The notes under the pieces were generated by a model, which worked only from the letters and a program-made list of their open reading frames with translations, was not told the DNA's origin and ran no database searches. From Ignavibacteria bacterium (GTDB lineage Bacteria; Bacteroidota; Ignavibacteria; Ignavibacteriales; SURF-24), in assembly GCA_025612375.1 (NCBI GenBank), contig JAAXKN010000043.1, positions 1 to 35,538 of the forward strand: a stretch of DNA of 35,538 nucleotides. Direction: 5' to 3'. Made by a program: the position numbers and the translations under genes. Numbering within the stretch: position 1 is the first letter of the stretch; each line of letters begins with the position of its first letter. Below are positions 1 through 8,514 of the stretch, piece by piece.

Positions 1-1664
1 GCTCCCGTTTCATCGAACTTTTTCATTACCGAGCTCATCTCTTCATTCAGCTCTACTGTTGCCTCTGACTGGCTCATCAGGTCAACTGCAGGAATTTCTT
101 TGTAGTTTTCCAGCTCAAAGAGAAGCTCTCTTATGTTTTCCAGCGAAATTATCCCTAGCAGATTGTTATCGCTGTCCACGACAGGGAAGAGATTGCGCTT
201 TGAATGTGCGATTATGTGAAGGAGCTCCATTATGCTTGCTTTGGCACTAACCTTTGCAAAATCCGTTTCAATCAGCTCCGATGTATGCATAAGCGTAAGT
301 ATGTTCCTGTCCCTGTTGTGCAGAAGCCCGAAGCGTGCAAGTTCGCGCGTGTCCATAGAAAAAGGTTCAAAATGCTTGACAATTGCAAAAGCCAGGGCTG
401 AGACTATCATGAGTGGGATCATCAGTTCATAGCCTCCCGTTGCCTCGGCTATCAGGAATATACCGGTCAGAGGAGCGTACATAACGCCGCTCATTATGCC
501 GGCCATGCAGACAATGGTAAAATTACTTTCAGGCAGGTGCGTAAATCCCGTCAGGTTAATTACCCTTGAGAAGAAAGAACCCAGAAAGGCGCCTACAAAA
601 AGCGATGGTGCAAAGTTTCCTCCGTTGCCTCCGCTGCCAAGTGTAAGCCCTGTAGCCATAACTTTAATAAAAGCAATTGCCCCGATAAAAGCTGCTACAA
701 ACCATTCGTTCTGCCTGAAAGGCAGAAAAACACTCCTTTCAAAAAGCTGTGCCGTGTGCCCCTCGGCCAATAGCAGAATGCTTGAATACCCCTCGCCCAG
801 AAGCGGGGGAAAGAGGAATATCAGTACAGCCAGCGCAAAGCCTCCTATTATTGCCTTAAGATAATTCCTGTTTTCCAGCGGGCGGAACAGGCTTTCAATT
901 TTATAAAACATCCTGGCATAGTATAGTGAGACAACTCCTGCCAGAAGTCCGAGTATTACATAATAAGGAACGTTCGTGTAGTCAAAGGGCTGCCGGAGAC
1001 TGAAGGTAAAGAGTATCCTTTCCTGAAGTATGATCTTTGAACACAGGGCCCCTGTTGCAGCAGAAATGATAAGCGGTATAAAGGATGAAATTGTAAATTC
1101 AGGAATGAGTACTTCAAGCGCAAACATGACTCCGGCAATGGGGGCATTGAAAACTGCCGCAATGCCTGCGGCCGCACCACACCCTATAAGAAGTATCCTT
1201 TCCCTGAAATCCATCTGGTTGACACGGCTGTAGTTTGACCCGATTGCTGAACCGGTTACTACAATCGGGGCCTCCAGGCCTGCAGAGCCTCCAAAGCCTA
1301 CTGTAAGCGCGCTCGTAACCATGTGAGAGTACATCGTCACGCGCTCAACCAGACCCGACTTCCGCGCAATAGAATTCAGTATGTGAGCCGCGCCGCGCCC
1401 GAACCTGCTTTTAAGAAAAATTTTTATGTATGCTACGGTAAGCACAATGCCGATGGCCGGAAAGATAAGATATAGATATTCCTGCATCTTAAAACCGTAA
1501 TCATATGTCAGCAGGCGATGAATATAGTGAACAACCGTCTTCAGCAGTACTGAAAAAAGCCCCGCAGTAAGACCTACCAGTACACTTGAAAGAATGAGGA
1601 ACTGCCGGGGACTCAGAATTTTCTTTAATCTAAGGATAATATCTATATAGAACTTCAGGAACAT
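1..1664 (-). CDS. ClC-family chloride channel/antiporter with CBS domains (C-terminus cut by window edge)
   Basis: I translated this from the ATG at 1662-1664; 554 codons are visible with no stop before position 1. The protein is a polytopic inner-membrane ClC chloride channel or Cl-/H+ exchanger. The selectivity-filter motif GSAGLEAP is at about residues 126-133, with the presumed gating glutamate at E131. A second filter motif, GNFAP, sits in the glycine-rich stretch near residue 375, and many hydrophobic segments lie between. After the membrane domain (from about residue 450) comes a soluble region with two CBS-like halves (for example FPVVDSDNNLLGIIS), which in this family bind nucleotides and modulate gating; the second half is incomplete here. 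The gene lies 141 bp downstream of a histidine kinase on the same strand. The family call is firm; channel versus antiporter cannot be decided. Confidence 0.93.
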   Translation of the reverse strand, partial: MFLKFYIDIILRLKKILSPRQFLILSSVLVGLTAGLFSVLLKTVVHYIHRLLTYDYGFKMQEYLYLIFPAIGIVLTVAYIKIFLKSRFGRGAAHILNSIARKSGLVERVTMYSHMVTSALTVGFGGSAGLEAPIVVTGSAIGSNYSRVNQMDFRERILLIGCGAAAGIAAVFNAPIAGVMFALEVLIPEFTISSFIPLIISAATGALCSKIILQERILFTFSLRQPFDYTNVPYYVILGLLAGVVSLYYARMFYKIESLFRPLENRNYLKAIIGGFALAVLIFLFPPLLGEGYSSILLLAEGHTAQLFERSVFLPFRQNEWFVAAFIGAIAFIKVMATGLTLGSGGNGGNFAPSLFVGAFLGSFFSRVINLTGFTHLPESNFTIVCMAGIMSGVMYAPLTGIFLIAEATGGYELMIPLMIVSALAFAIVKHFEPFSMDTRELARFGLLHNRDRNILTLMHTSELIETDFAKVSAKASIMELLHIIAHSKRNLFPVVDSDNNLLGIISLENIRELLFELENYKEIPAVDLMSQSEATVELNEEMSSVMKKFDETG

Positions 1665-1805
1665 CGCGTTTTGTATTTATATTTAATAATCTCTAAAGTA
1701 AAAAACAAACGGGTAAAAGACAAAATTCCATGTGTTTAAGAAGTGAAAATTAAAAGAATTTTACGTAATTCATTGTGGAAACTGGATACTAATTTAACAG
1801 CAGTC

Positions 1806-3389
1806 TTACTTGGGAATAGTAAAGTAAAACGTAGTGCCGCGCCCGGGCTCGGATTCCACATACATACGTCCACCATGGCGCTCAACAATTTTTTTGCATA
1901 TGGCAAGCCCAATGCCTGTCCCGGGGTAGGTCCCGCTGTCATGCAGGCGCTGAAAGAGCATAAAAATCCTTTCGAAATACTGGGGATCAATGCCGATACC
2001 GTTATCTGTAATCTTAAAGAGCCATTCGTTGTCCCTCGCTTCGGCACTTATACGGATTTCCGGCGGCCTTTCTGTACGGAATTTCATGGAATTTGACAGC
2101 AGGTTCTGCAGAAGCTGCCGGAACTGCGTGGGATCTGCCATAATCTCAGGAAGAGGGGCTGAAGTAATGACGGCCTTGCTTTCCTCAATTGCAAGCTTCA
2201 GGTCTAAAAGTACCACCCTTAAGATCTCATTGCAGTCAGTCGGTTCAAAAGGCCTGGCTTTTGTTGTTACTCTTGAATAGGCAAGCAGGTCCTTAATCAG
2301 CGACTGCATGCGCATTGCGCCGTTAACGGCAAAGTTTATGAATTCACGCCCCGTCTCATCCAGTTTACTCTGATAACGCTTTGCAAGAAGCTGTGTGTAG
2401 TTGGATACCATTCTAAGAGGCTCCTGCAGGTCGTGCGAGGCAATGTAGGCAAACTGCTCAAGCTCGCGGTTCGATTCCTCAAGCTTTTTAATTGTCCTGT
2501 TCAGCCTGTCTTCAGCAAGTTTTCTCTGCGAAATATCCCTGAAAATGCTTAAGAGCACGGGGGAGGAATGTGAAATCCTGAGCAGGTTATTCGAGACCTC
2601 AAACCAGATGCTTTTGCCGTTCCACAGATCAAATTTTTCTACGTAACGCGGCACTACCGTCCTGGTCTGCATCCTGTATATTGCTTTCTTTAGGATTTCC
2701 TCATGCGGGCTTTTATAGATCTTTGTGAAAATCTTTCCTTCAAGTTCTTCTTTTTTCATCCCTACCATGCTGCAGAATGCTTCGTTTACCTTTACAATTA
2801 CCCCTTTATTGTTCATAAGGCGCATTCCGTCGAAGGAGCTTTCCCAGACTTTGCGGAACATTAGCTCTCTGGCTGCAAGCTCGGTTTCTGCATTTTTCCG
2901 CTCGGTGATGTCAAAAGAATTACTCATTACCCTGTAAAGCTGCCCATCTTCATTTAGCATCGGGATAAAGGTTAAAATGAGCGTCCTCTTTGTCATGAAC
3001 TTAATTGTGCATTCCTTGGTCTGCGGCTTAAGCGTTTCAATTGCTTTCTGAAGTGCCGGCAAGTAGCACCTGGTCACGCTGGGAGGGAATATGTCCTCAT
3101 CCCTGCGCCCTATAAAATCATTATAGGCCAGTCCGCTCAGCTCAATGGCATAGCTGTTGACAAAGACAAACTTTCTTTCGGCATCGTATAAGGCTATTAC
3201 ATGAGGGAAATAATCGGCGGCAGTTTTGAAGAACTCCATCGTCTGCATCTGATTGCGAAGTACGTGAAGCTCTGCTAAGAGCTTTTCATTTTCCTGCTTG
3301 AGAGAAAGTATAATGCCGTCTTTTTCCATATTTACAGCATTCTCCCGGTCTTTTGGAATATCGGACACTCCGGTAATGTCATTTTCCAT
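1806..3389 (-). CDS. Soluble PAS-PAS sensor histidine kinase (paralogue 1)
   Basis: Cytoplasmic sensor kinase of 527 residues, with no membrane segment. A coiled-coil N-terminus (about 20-50) is followed by two PAS/PAC domains (about 55-165 and 175-295, each ending in a D-I-T/S-x-R-K linker), a HisKA domain with the H-box ASHDLQEPLRMV (phospho-acceptor His about 319) and a HATPase domain with N-box NLLSNSMKF, G1 DNGIGID and G2 GTGIGLA. The frame is also open four codons further up to a TTG at 3401. I chose the ATG at 3389, which has a GAAG stretch about 8 nt upstream, while the TTG has no ribosome site. The kinase core closely resembles those at 5290-7911 and 24658-25803. No response regulator is adjacent. 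It is transcribed divergently from the RIC gene. The PAS ligand is unknown. Confidence 0.93.
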   Translation of the reverse strand: MENDITGVSDIPKDRENAVNMEKDGIILSLKQENEKLLAELHVLRNQMQTMEFFKTAADYFPHVIALYDAERKFVFVNSYAIELSGLAYNDFIGRRDEDIFPPSVTRCYLPALQKAIETLKPQTKECTIKFMTKRTLILTFIPMLNEDGQLYRVMSNSFDITERKNAETELAARELMFRKVWESSFDGMRLMNNKGVIVKVNEAFCSMVGMKKEELEGKIFTKIYKSPHEEILKKAIYRMQTRTVVPRYVEKFDLWNGKSIWFEVSNNLLRISHSSPVLLSIFRDISQRKLAEDRLNRTIKKLEESNRELEQFAYIASHDLQEPLRMVSNYTQLLAKRYQSKLDETGREFINFAVNGAMRMQSLIKDLLAYSRVTTKARPFEPTDCNEILRVVLLDLKLAIEESKAVITSAPLPEIMADPTQFRQLLQNLLSNSMKFRTERPPEIRISAEARDNEWLFKITDNGIGIDPQYFERIFMLFQRLHDSGTYPGTGIGLAICKKIVERHGGRMYVESEPGRGTTFYFTIPK

Positions 3390-3666
3390 TATGCTTCGCA
3401 ATATTGGTTGAAAAATAAAATTGCTACAGCCGCTTACATCTTAAAACTTCCTTTCCACTGCATTTTATGCTTAAGATAATACATTCTTTTTCTAATAGCA
3501 AGAATTCCAAAGAAAAGTAACAGCTTCAATGAAGATAGTGATCTATAGCAAAATAAACATTTTTATAACTTGACTTAATGTCCTGTTTTATGTAATTTTA
3601 ATTCGGAACTTTTAGTCTGAAAAAGACATTTATTATATAAAGACCAATAATAAAGGAGAGATAAAA

Positions 3667-4407
3667 ATGGCAGTTAGCGGAAATATTAACTCAGCCGAAA
3701 TAAAGAATTTGATAATTAAGGACATAGTTGCCTCCAACTTCAGGTCCGCAGAAATTTTTGAGAAATACGGCATTGATTTCTGCTGCAAGGGAAACCGCCC
3801 GCTTTTTCAGGCATGTGAGGAAAAAGGGGTAAATATAGACAGCCTGGCAGGGGAGCTGAAGGGTGTATTTGAAAGCGATAAAGCTGACAACAACCGCTAC
3901 GATATGTGGTCGCTTGGATACCTGGCCGATTATATAGTCAATAACCATCATACGTATGTGAAAACTGCGGCTCCAACCATACAGGCCCGCCTGGATAAAG
4001 TCGTAAGGGCACACGGGAAAAATCACCCGTTCTTAATTGATGTGGCCGACCTGTTTGAGGCCGTAAGCCGCGAGCTGGAGAACCATCTTGCAAAAGAAGA
4101 ACAGATACTCTTCCCGATGATAAAGAAAATTGATGAGCTGAAAGCTTCAGGCAATGCCGGGGCACTAAAGCAGCTTTCTACAGTCTCGGGACCTATAAGG
4201 GTTATGATGGCCGAGCACGACCGCGCAGGAGAAATGCTGGACAAGATAAGGAAAATGACAGATAACTATGCGCTTCCTAAAGATGCCTGTACAACCTTTG
4301 CCGTTGCCTATAAGGAGCTTGACGAGTTTGAAAAGGATCTGCATAAGCACGTATTCCTCGAAAACAGCATCCTCTTCCCTAAATCTCTTGAATCTACAAG
4401 AGCATAA
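3667..4407 (+). CDS. ric: RIC-type iron-sulfur cluster repair di-iron protein (YtfE/ScdA family)
   Basis: Cytoplasmic di-iron protein of 246 residues that in characterised relatives restores iron-sulfur clusters damaged by nitric oxide or oxidants. The N-terminal ScdA_N/DUF542 domain (about 12-70) carries the conserved Cys pair in DFCCKGN (C39, C40). A hemerythrin-like four-helix domain follows, with ligand candidates H94 or H95, H140 with E144 (HLAKE), H184 (EHDRAGE) and H228 with E232 (HVFLE). These match the pattern of four His plus two Glu seen in YtfE, and the length is a little above the usual 220-240. A good ribosome site, AAGGAGAG, precedes the ATG by 6 nt. The gene stands alone, divergent from a PAS kinase, with a hairpin terminator after it. 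No clear NO-responsive operator was seen upstream. Domain assignment is confident; the physiological stress is inferred from the family. Confidence 0.95.
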   Translation: MAVSGNINSAEIKNLIIKDIVASNFRSAEIFEKYGIDFCCKGNRPLFQACEEKGVNIDSLAGELKGVFESDKADNNRYDMWSLGYLADYIVNNHHTYVKTAAPTIQARLDKVVRAHGKNHPFLIDVADLFEAVSRELENHLAKEEQILFPMIKKIDELKASGNAGALKQLSTVSGPIRVMMAEHDRAGEMLDKIRKMTDNYALPKDACTTFAVAYKELDEFEKDLHKHVFLENSILFPKSLESTRA

Positions 4408-4445
4408 TGACGCCTTAGGCGCATATAAGAGGGAATAATTTCAGG

Positions 4446-4471
4446 CCCCGGCGCCTTTTTAGGCGCCTGGG
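4446..4471. terminator. Strong hairpin between convergent genes
   Basis: Arms CCCCGGCGCCT and AGGCGCCTGGG pair over 11 positions with one mismatch around a 4-nt TTTT loop. It lies between the convergent ric gene (ends 4407) and the minus-strand gene ending at 4481. Read on the plus strand it is followed by TCCTTTAATTT. It may serve both directions. A smaller CGCC/GGCG dyad sits just after the ric stop (near 4410-4423). Confidence 0.7.
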
Positions 4472-4480
4472 TCCTTTAAT

Positions 4481-5125
4481 TTATCTTTTCAGGAGCTTAA
4501 ATGCATGAGTAAAGCTGTTGTTCATAAAGGCAAAATGCACCCATAATGCGGCCAGCGCCTCAAGGTAAAAAGCTTCCGATATATCCCCCATATCGGTTAT
4601 ATTTTCCCAGCCCCAGCCTTCGGCAAAGTGGGCTACGGCCTGTTTTGCCTCAATGTCGTTTCCGCATATGAAAAGCTCGGGTGAGCCCTCGCGAAGGTTT
4701 GGATGGCACATCGTGCGTGCGCTTACTGTATTAAATGCCTTTACCACGCTCGCCTCAGGAAGCCAGGCCTGAATCTGTTCGCCTGCAGAATTGCCCGGGC
4801 TGACCGATATGCCGGGTGCTGCAGACCCGGGTACACTTTGGAGCGGATTGGTAACATCAACTATAATTTTATTGGTGAAGTTTTCCTTCCCGGCCATATT
4901 GATGGCGTTTTCCGTACCCGTCCATTTGGTCGCTATTACAATAAGTTCGCCAAAGCGGGCCGCATCATCAAAACCTCCTGCATATGCGTTTTCACCGGCC
5001 GAAACTACCCAGTCCTTCAGCTTCGATGTATCCCTTGTGCCCAGCATTACAGAATGCCCCTGGCTTAAAAATCCCAGCCCCAGCTGCTGCCCTACGTTTC
5101 CGGATCCAAGAATTCCGATATTCAT
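4481..5125 (-). CDS. NADPH-dependent F420 reductase-like Rossmann protein
   Basis: A 214-residue protein starting with the dinucleotide-binding motif GILGSGNVGQQLG (residues 4-16), followed by MLGTRD at the end of the second strand, where the Arg would suit NADP(H) phosphate. The mid region IVDVTNPL and the AFNTVSA stretch are typical of the F420-dependent NADP oxidoreductase (Fno-like) family, which includes many proteins from organisms with no F420; the true hydride partner is often unknown. The start is supported by GGGAGGAATAA directly before the ATG at 5125. It is monocistronic as far as visible, lying between two sensor kinases on the same strand. The fold call is confident; the substrate is not assigned. 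Confidence 0.85.
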   Translation of the reverse strand: MNIGILGSGNVGQQLGLGFLSQGHSVMLGTRDTSKLKDWVVSAGENAYAGGFDDAARFGELIVIATKWTGTENAINMAGKENFTNKIIVDVTNPLQSVPGSAAPGISVSPGNSAGEQIQAWLPEASVVKAFNTVSARTMCHPNLREGSPELFICGNDIEAKQAVAHFAEGWGWENITDMGDISEAFYLEALAALWVHFAFMNNSFTHAFKLLKR

Positions 5126-5289
5126 TTATTCCTCCCTCGAGAGATTAGTTATTAATCAGACAATAGGATGTTTAGAATAAAATAGAAAGGAAATATGAAA
5201 GTGGAAAGGGTAATGCGTAAAACAGAAAAAAGAAAATAAACATTTCAGATGCCGGGAAATGGTGAGTAACAAGCCGCAATGACGGAAAG

Positions 5290-7911
5290 TTACTTTTTGA
5301 TTTCCTGCCTTATCCTGGGAATTGAGAAGTAGAACGTCGTGCCGCGCCCGGGCTCACTTTCCAGCCATATCCTGCCGCCGTGCAGCTCAATTATTTTTTT
5401 GCAGAGTGCCAGCCCGATACCCGTCCCCGGATATTTTTCCCTTTCATGCAGCCTCTGAAATAAGAGGAAAATTCTTTCATGGAACTGCGGGTCGATTCCA
5501 ATTCCATTGTCGCGTATGCTGAATGTCCAGTCCTTCTGCCCGCGCACGGCGGAAATGTGAATCTCAGGCTTATTTGCGCCCCTGAATTTTATTGCATTAC
5601 TGATCAGATTCTGCAATAGCTGCCTTATTTGTGTGATGTCTCCCATAATTACAGGAAGCGTGTCTGAAGTAATTTCCGCGCTGCTTTCACCTATAACAAG
5701 CTGAAGATCACTTAAAACATCATACAGAATTTCGTTGCAGTCCAGTAATTCAAAGGGTTTCAGCCTGGATGTAACACGCGCATATTTTAACAGGTCGCGT
5801 ATTAACGTCTGCATGCGTCTGGCGCCTTCAAGCGCAAAGGCTATGTATTCGTCCGCCTTTTCATCAAGCTTCCCCTGATATCGTGCCGCAAGAAGCTGCG
5901 TAAAGCTTGCAACCATTCTCATCGGTTCCTGCAGGTCGTGCGAGGCGATGTAGGCGAACTGTTCAAGCTCCTTGTTCGAGCGTTCCAGCTCAAGTAACGT
6001 ATGCTGAAGTTTTTCCTGATAGTGCCTTATTTCCGAGATGTCGACATTTGTTATAATTGCCCCCAGTTCACCGTTTTCCTGTATAGGAACCGAGGAAAGA
6101 AGTATTGTTTTGATACTGCTGTCGAAGCATTCAATAAGGACCTCCTCGTTTATGACGGTTTCACCCTTTAAGAGAGTCCTTGCTGTAGCCCATTCCTCGT
6201 CCAAAATTCGTTCCCCGGTATTTGGCCACCAGCCTTTATGAATCTGCAGGTCGCCGCGCCCCGAGTAATTCATCCCGCCCCATATTTCCCTTGCCATCTG
6301 GTTGCAGATCAGCCTCTTGCCTTTTTTATCCAGCACCCAGACACCCACAGGCACAAATTCCAGCACATCCATTAAGAGCGCCTGTTTTTCTGCAAGTGCC
6401 TTTTCGGCAATTTTGCGCTCTTCAATTTCCCGCATCTTTTCACCATAAAGCTTTGCGTTTGAAATGGCAAGCGACGTTTTGCCTGCAATCTGCTGAAGGA
6501 AGAATTGGTCATTCGGCGTATAAGGGGGATTGGTTTTTTTGTGCCTGAAAATTGTTATAACCCCCGCTAATTTTTTATTCAAAAATAGCGGTACCGAAAG
6601 TATGCTGTAGATGGGAAGCTTTTCCAGGTGGCTCCTCAGTTCATTGCTCATCCTTTCCAGCATTCCGGGGTAATCTGCCTTTGAAACCAGCACAGGGTTA
6701 CCCTGCATTACTTCCGGAGCCAGCTCTGCAACAGGGCACAGGTCAAAATTTGAAAAAAGATCACGCAGTATGTTCCTGATCTTTATCTCAGGGTTGTAGT
6801 ATGAAATGAGGTTCATCCTCTTGTCATCCGAAAGGAGGCGTATGACACAGGAGTCTCCTATAAGTTCAGCCACACGGCGGGCGGTCTTCTCAAGTACTGC
6901 CAGATAATCAAAACTGATTTCGGTTAATTCCTGCGTAAAGAGTGAAAGCATCTTGGAGCGCTTCAGCTCCTGCTGCAGCCTTTTTCCCATCTGTATGCGT
7001 TCAGTTATATCGCGCCAGGTAACAACTACTCCGTCATTGAGCCTGCTGATCTGAATATCGAAAGCCATTTTTATTGGGCGCAATGCCTGCTCTTCATCAT
7101 AGATGAGTGATTCTTTGGTAAGGGGCTCACCTGTATAGACCGTCCTGCAGTAATCATCAAAAATCCCGTTGTCGCGCATTTGTGGAAAAAGGCCCAGAAA
7201 TCTGCTCCCGATTATCTTTTCTCTTGAAATATTCAGGTTGCGGCAGCCCGCTTCATTTATATATTCATAAATAAAATCAGTTATTTTCCCTGCCTTATCT
7301 CTTTTTGCCCGCAGTATTGCATGAGCATCCATCATGCTTTCAATTGAAGTCTGTACGAGCCCGGCCCTGCGGTTGATTTCCTGCCTCTTGTGTTCCGAAA
7401 TATCCAATAATGCAGCTCTGATTTCTATGCAGCCGTTATCATCAAAGACAGGGTGGCATTCAAGCAGGCCGTGGAAATCGGGCCCGTTTTTCTTCTGGAA
7501 TTTAAGTTCGCAGGAGTACCTTCCGGGTTTCTTAAAAATTCTGAGGCGGTAAGAATAAAATATATTTTGGTAGCCCTTTACAATAAACTGTGTCAGGGGC
7601 CGCTTTACAAGGAGTGATTCCGGAAGCCCAAGCAGCATCTGCGACGAGCGGTTGACTGAGGTGATAACAAAATCGGGGGTCATCACTATGTAGCCCGATG
7701 GTGCCGATTCGAATAATTCCCTGTATCGCTCCAGTTCTTCTAGAAGCTTCTCCGGCACGTAATTTTCGTCATCCCATTTAAGATGAACTTTACCTATTTT
7801 GCCGGACTCTCCGGAAGAATCTTCGGTCTCGTTTTCCAGGCCAGGTGTTATTTCAGCTAATTCGCCCGAAAGGTTACTATCCAGTTGTCCGCTTTCAAGA
7901 TCACCACTCAT
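5290..7911 (-). CDS. Soluble PAS-PAS-GAF-PAS sensor histidine kinase (paralogue 2)
   Basis: Large 873-residue cytoplasmic kinase without membrane segments. Order: acidic disordered N-terminus (1-50), PAS (about 58-175, ending DISEHKR), second PAS (about 185-305, ending DITERIQ), GAF (about 320-490), third PAS (about 505-628), HisKA with H-box ASHDLQEPMRMV (His658) and HATPase (N-box NLISNAIKF, G1 DNGIGID, G2 GTGIGLALC, C-terminal GRGTTFYFSIP). AGGTGAAAA precedes the ATG at 7911. The DNA and protein of the kinase core are clearly related to the kinases at 1806-3389 and 24658-25803, differing mainly in the number of input domains. There is no receiver domain and no neighbouring response regulator, so output is probably through an unlinked partner. 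The GAF domain has no obvious chromophore Cys motif, and its ligand is unknown. Confidence 0.93.
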   Translation of the reverse strand: MSGDLESGQLDSNLSGELAEITPGLENETEDSSGESGKIGKVHLKWDDENYVPEKLLEELERYRELFESAPSGYIVMTPDFVITSVNRSSQMLLGLPESLLVKRPLTQFIVKGYQNIFYSYRLRIFKKPGRYSCELKFQKKNGPDFHGLLECHPVFDDNGCIEIRAALLDISEHKRQEINRRAGLVQTSIESMMDAHAILRAKRDKAGKITDFIYEYINEAGCRNLNISREKIIGSRFLGLFPQMRDNGIFDDYCRTVYTGEPLTKESLIYDEEQALRPIKMAFDIQISRLNDGVVVTWRDITERIQMGKRLQQELKRSKMLSLFTQELTEISFDYLAVLEKTARRVAELIGDSCVIRLLSDDKRMNLISYYNPEIKIRNILRDLFSNFDLCPVAELAPEVMQGNPVLVSKADYPGMLERMSNELRSHLEKLPIYSILSVPLFLNKKLAGVITIFRHKKTNPPYTPNDQFFLQQIAGKTSLAISNAKLYGEKMREIEERKIAEKALAEKQALLMDVLEFVPVGVWVLDKKGKRLICNQMAREIWGGMNYSGRGDLQIHKGWWPNTGERILDEEWATARTLLKGETVINEEVLIECFDSSIKTILLSSVPIQENGELGAIITNVDISEIRHYQEKLQHTLLELERSNKELEQFAYIASHDLQEPMRMVASFTQLLAARYQGKLDEKADEYIAFALEGARRMQTLIRDLLKYARVTSRLKPFELLDCNEILYDVLSDLQLVIGESSAEITSDTLPVIMGDITQIRQLLQNLISNAIKFRGANKPEIHISAVRGQKDWTFSIRDNGIGIDPQFHERIFLLFQRLHEREKYPGTGIGLALCKKIIELHGGRIWLESEPGRGTTFYFSIPRIRQEIKK

Positions 7912-7926
7912 TTTTCACCTGTATTA

Positions 7927-8040
7927 ATGAAAAAAGCAGGGGCAAAATCCGGCATTGATTATAGCAAACGCAATATATATTCTTCGTATGAAAAAAGCAA
8001 AGAAAAGATGATTAAAGCCGGAAGGCTGCGGCCTGATTGA
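7927..8040 (+). CDS. Possible small basic protein, 37 residues (tentative)
   Basis: An open frame runs ATG (7927) to TGA (8040) in the spacer between the divergent kinase start (7911) and the plus-strand gene at 8150. The product is Lys/Arg/Tyr-rich (begins MKKAGAKSG, ends KAGRLRPD) and, by eye, has the codon flavour of real genes in this window. Against it: there is no Shine-Dalgarno sequence and it overlaps the region where the kinase promoter should lie. Unrecognised family. It could be a true small protein, a remnant, or chance. Confidence 0.25.
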   Translation: MKKAGAKSGIDYSKRNIYSSYEKSKEKMIKAGRLRPD

Positions 8041-8149
8041 TTAAGAACACAGTAACAGGCACCATCCAAAAAAACTGTTGCTTTTATTTCTTTATTTCCA
8101 TAAAAATTATTGAGGGTCAAAGGCGCTATGAAATAACGAGGGGGAAAAC

Positions 8150-8437
8150 ATGGGAAAAATAATTGTTACCGAATTTTTATTATGCAAGCACGTGGGTGAG
8201 AATCTTTTTGAAGTGAAGAAACGCCCTGTGACTGAAATTGATTTTGAAGAAACTTATAACATCTATTATCACAGGGATTATGGATGTTATCTGATCCTTG
8301 ATTATGAAGGCCGCTACATTAATCTGGATGTCATTAAGGCCGGTGCATGGCAGAATGCCCGGGTATGCGGAATGCACCTTCTCTGGAGAAAAGATTACAA
8401 AAGAACAGTACGCCACGATGAAATGACAGTGTACTGA
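8150..8437 (+). CDS. Small protein of unknown function (95 residues)
   Basis: I do not recognise this family. The protein is soluble, with no signal peptide or membrane segment, and rich in aromatic and charged residues. The stretch ETYNIYYHRDYGCYLILDYE suggests a small beta-rich fold. Cysteines at about 12, 46 and 73 are not arranged as a zinc knuckle. The start is well supported by CGAGGGGGAAAAC before the ATG, and a clean hairpin terminator follows 20 nt after the stop, so it behaves as an independent single-gene transcript. No neighbour suggests a role: a sensor kinase lies upstream on the other strand and a secreted protein is convergent downstream. Confidence 0.75.
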   Translation: MGKIIVTEFLLCKHVGENLFEVKKRPVTEIDFEETYNIYYHRDYGCYLILDYEGRYINLDVIKAGAWQNARVCGMHLLWRKDYKRTVRHDEMTVY

Positions 8438-8457
8438 AGAAAAATGAATTGAAACTA

Positions 8458-8487
8458 AAAAGCCCTGAGAAAAACCTCAGGGCTTTT
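8458..8487. terminator. Bidirectional intrinsic terminator
   Basis: Perfect 12-bp stem, AAAGCCCTGAG-type arm (8458-8469) against its complement (8476-8487), with a 6-nt loop and A/T tracts on both flanks. It lies between convergent genes ending at 8437 (+) and 8515 (-), and so can stop transcripts from either side. Confidence 0.85.
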
Positions 8488-8514
8488 ATTTTCCGGTAGT
8501 GCTTTACCAAAAAA

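Noticed and set aside
1743-2096. 117-codon plus-strand open frame
   Set aside because: It is an antisense shadow of the HATPase domain of PAS kinase 1; the minus-strand frame has all kinase motifs.
2468-2478. GGTTCGATTCC, resembling a tRNA T-arm
   Set aside because: It lies inside the kinase gene (codons for the linker before the H-box) and no acceptor, D-arm or anticodon arm can be fitted around it.
3570-3584. TTGAC-TTAAT-GTCCT upstream of the RIC gene, as a Crp/Fnr or HcpR-type site
   Set aside because: Only the left half matches; the right half is off in both spacing and sequence, so it does not meet a two-half-site standard.
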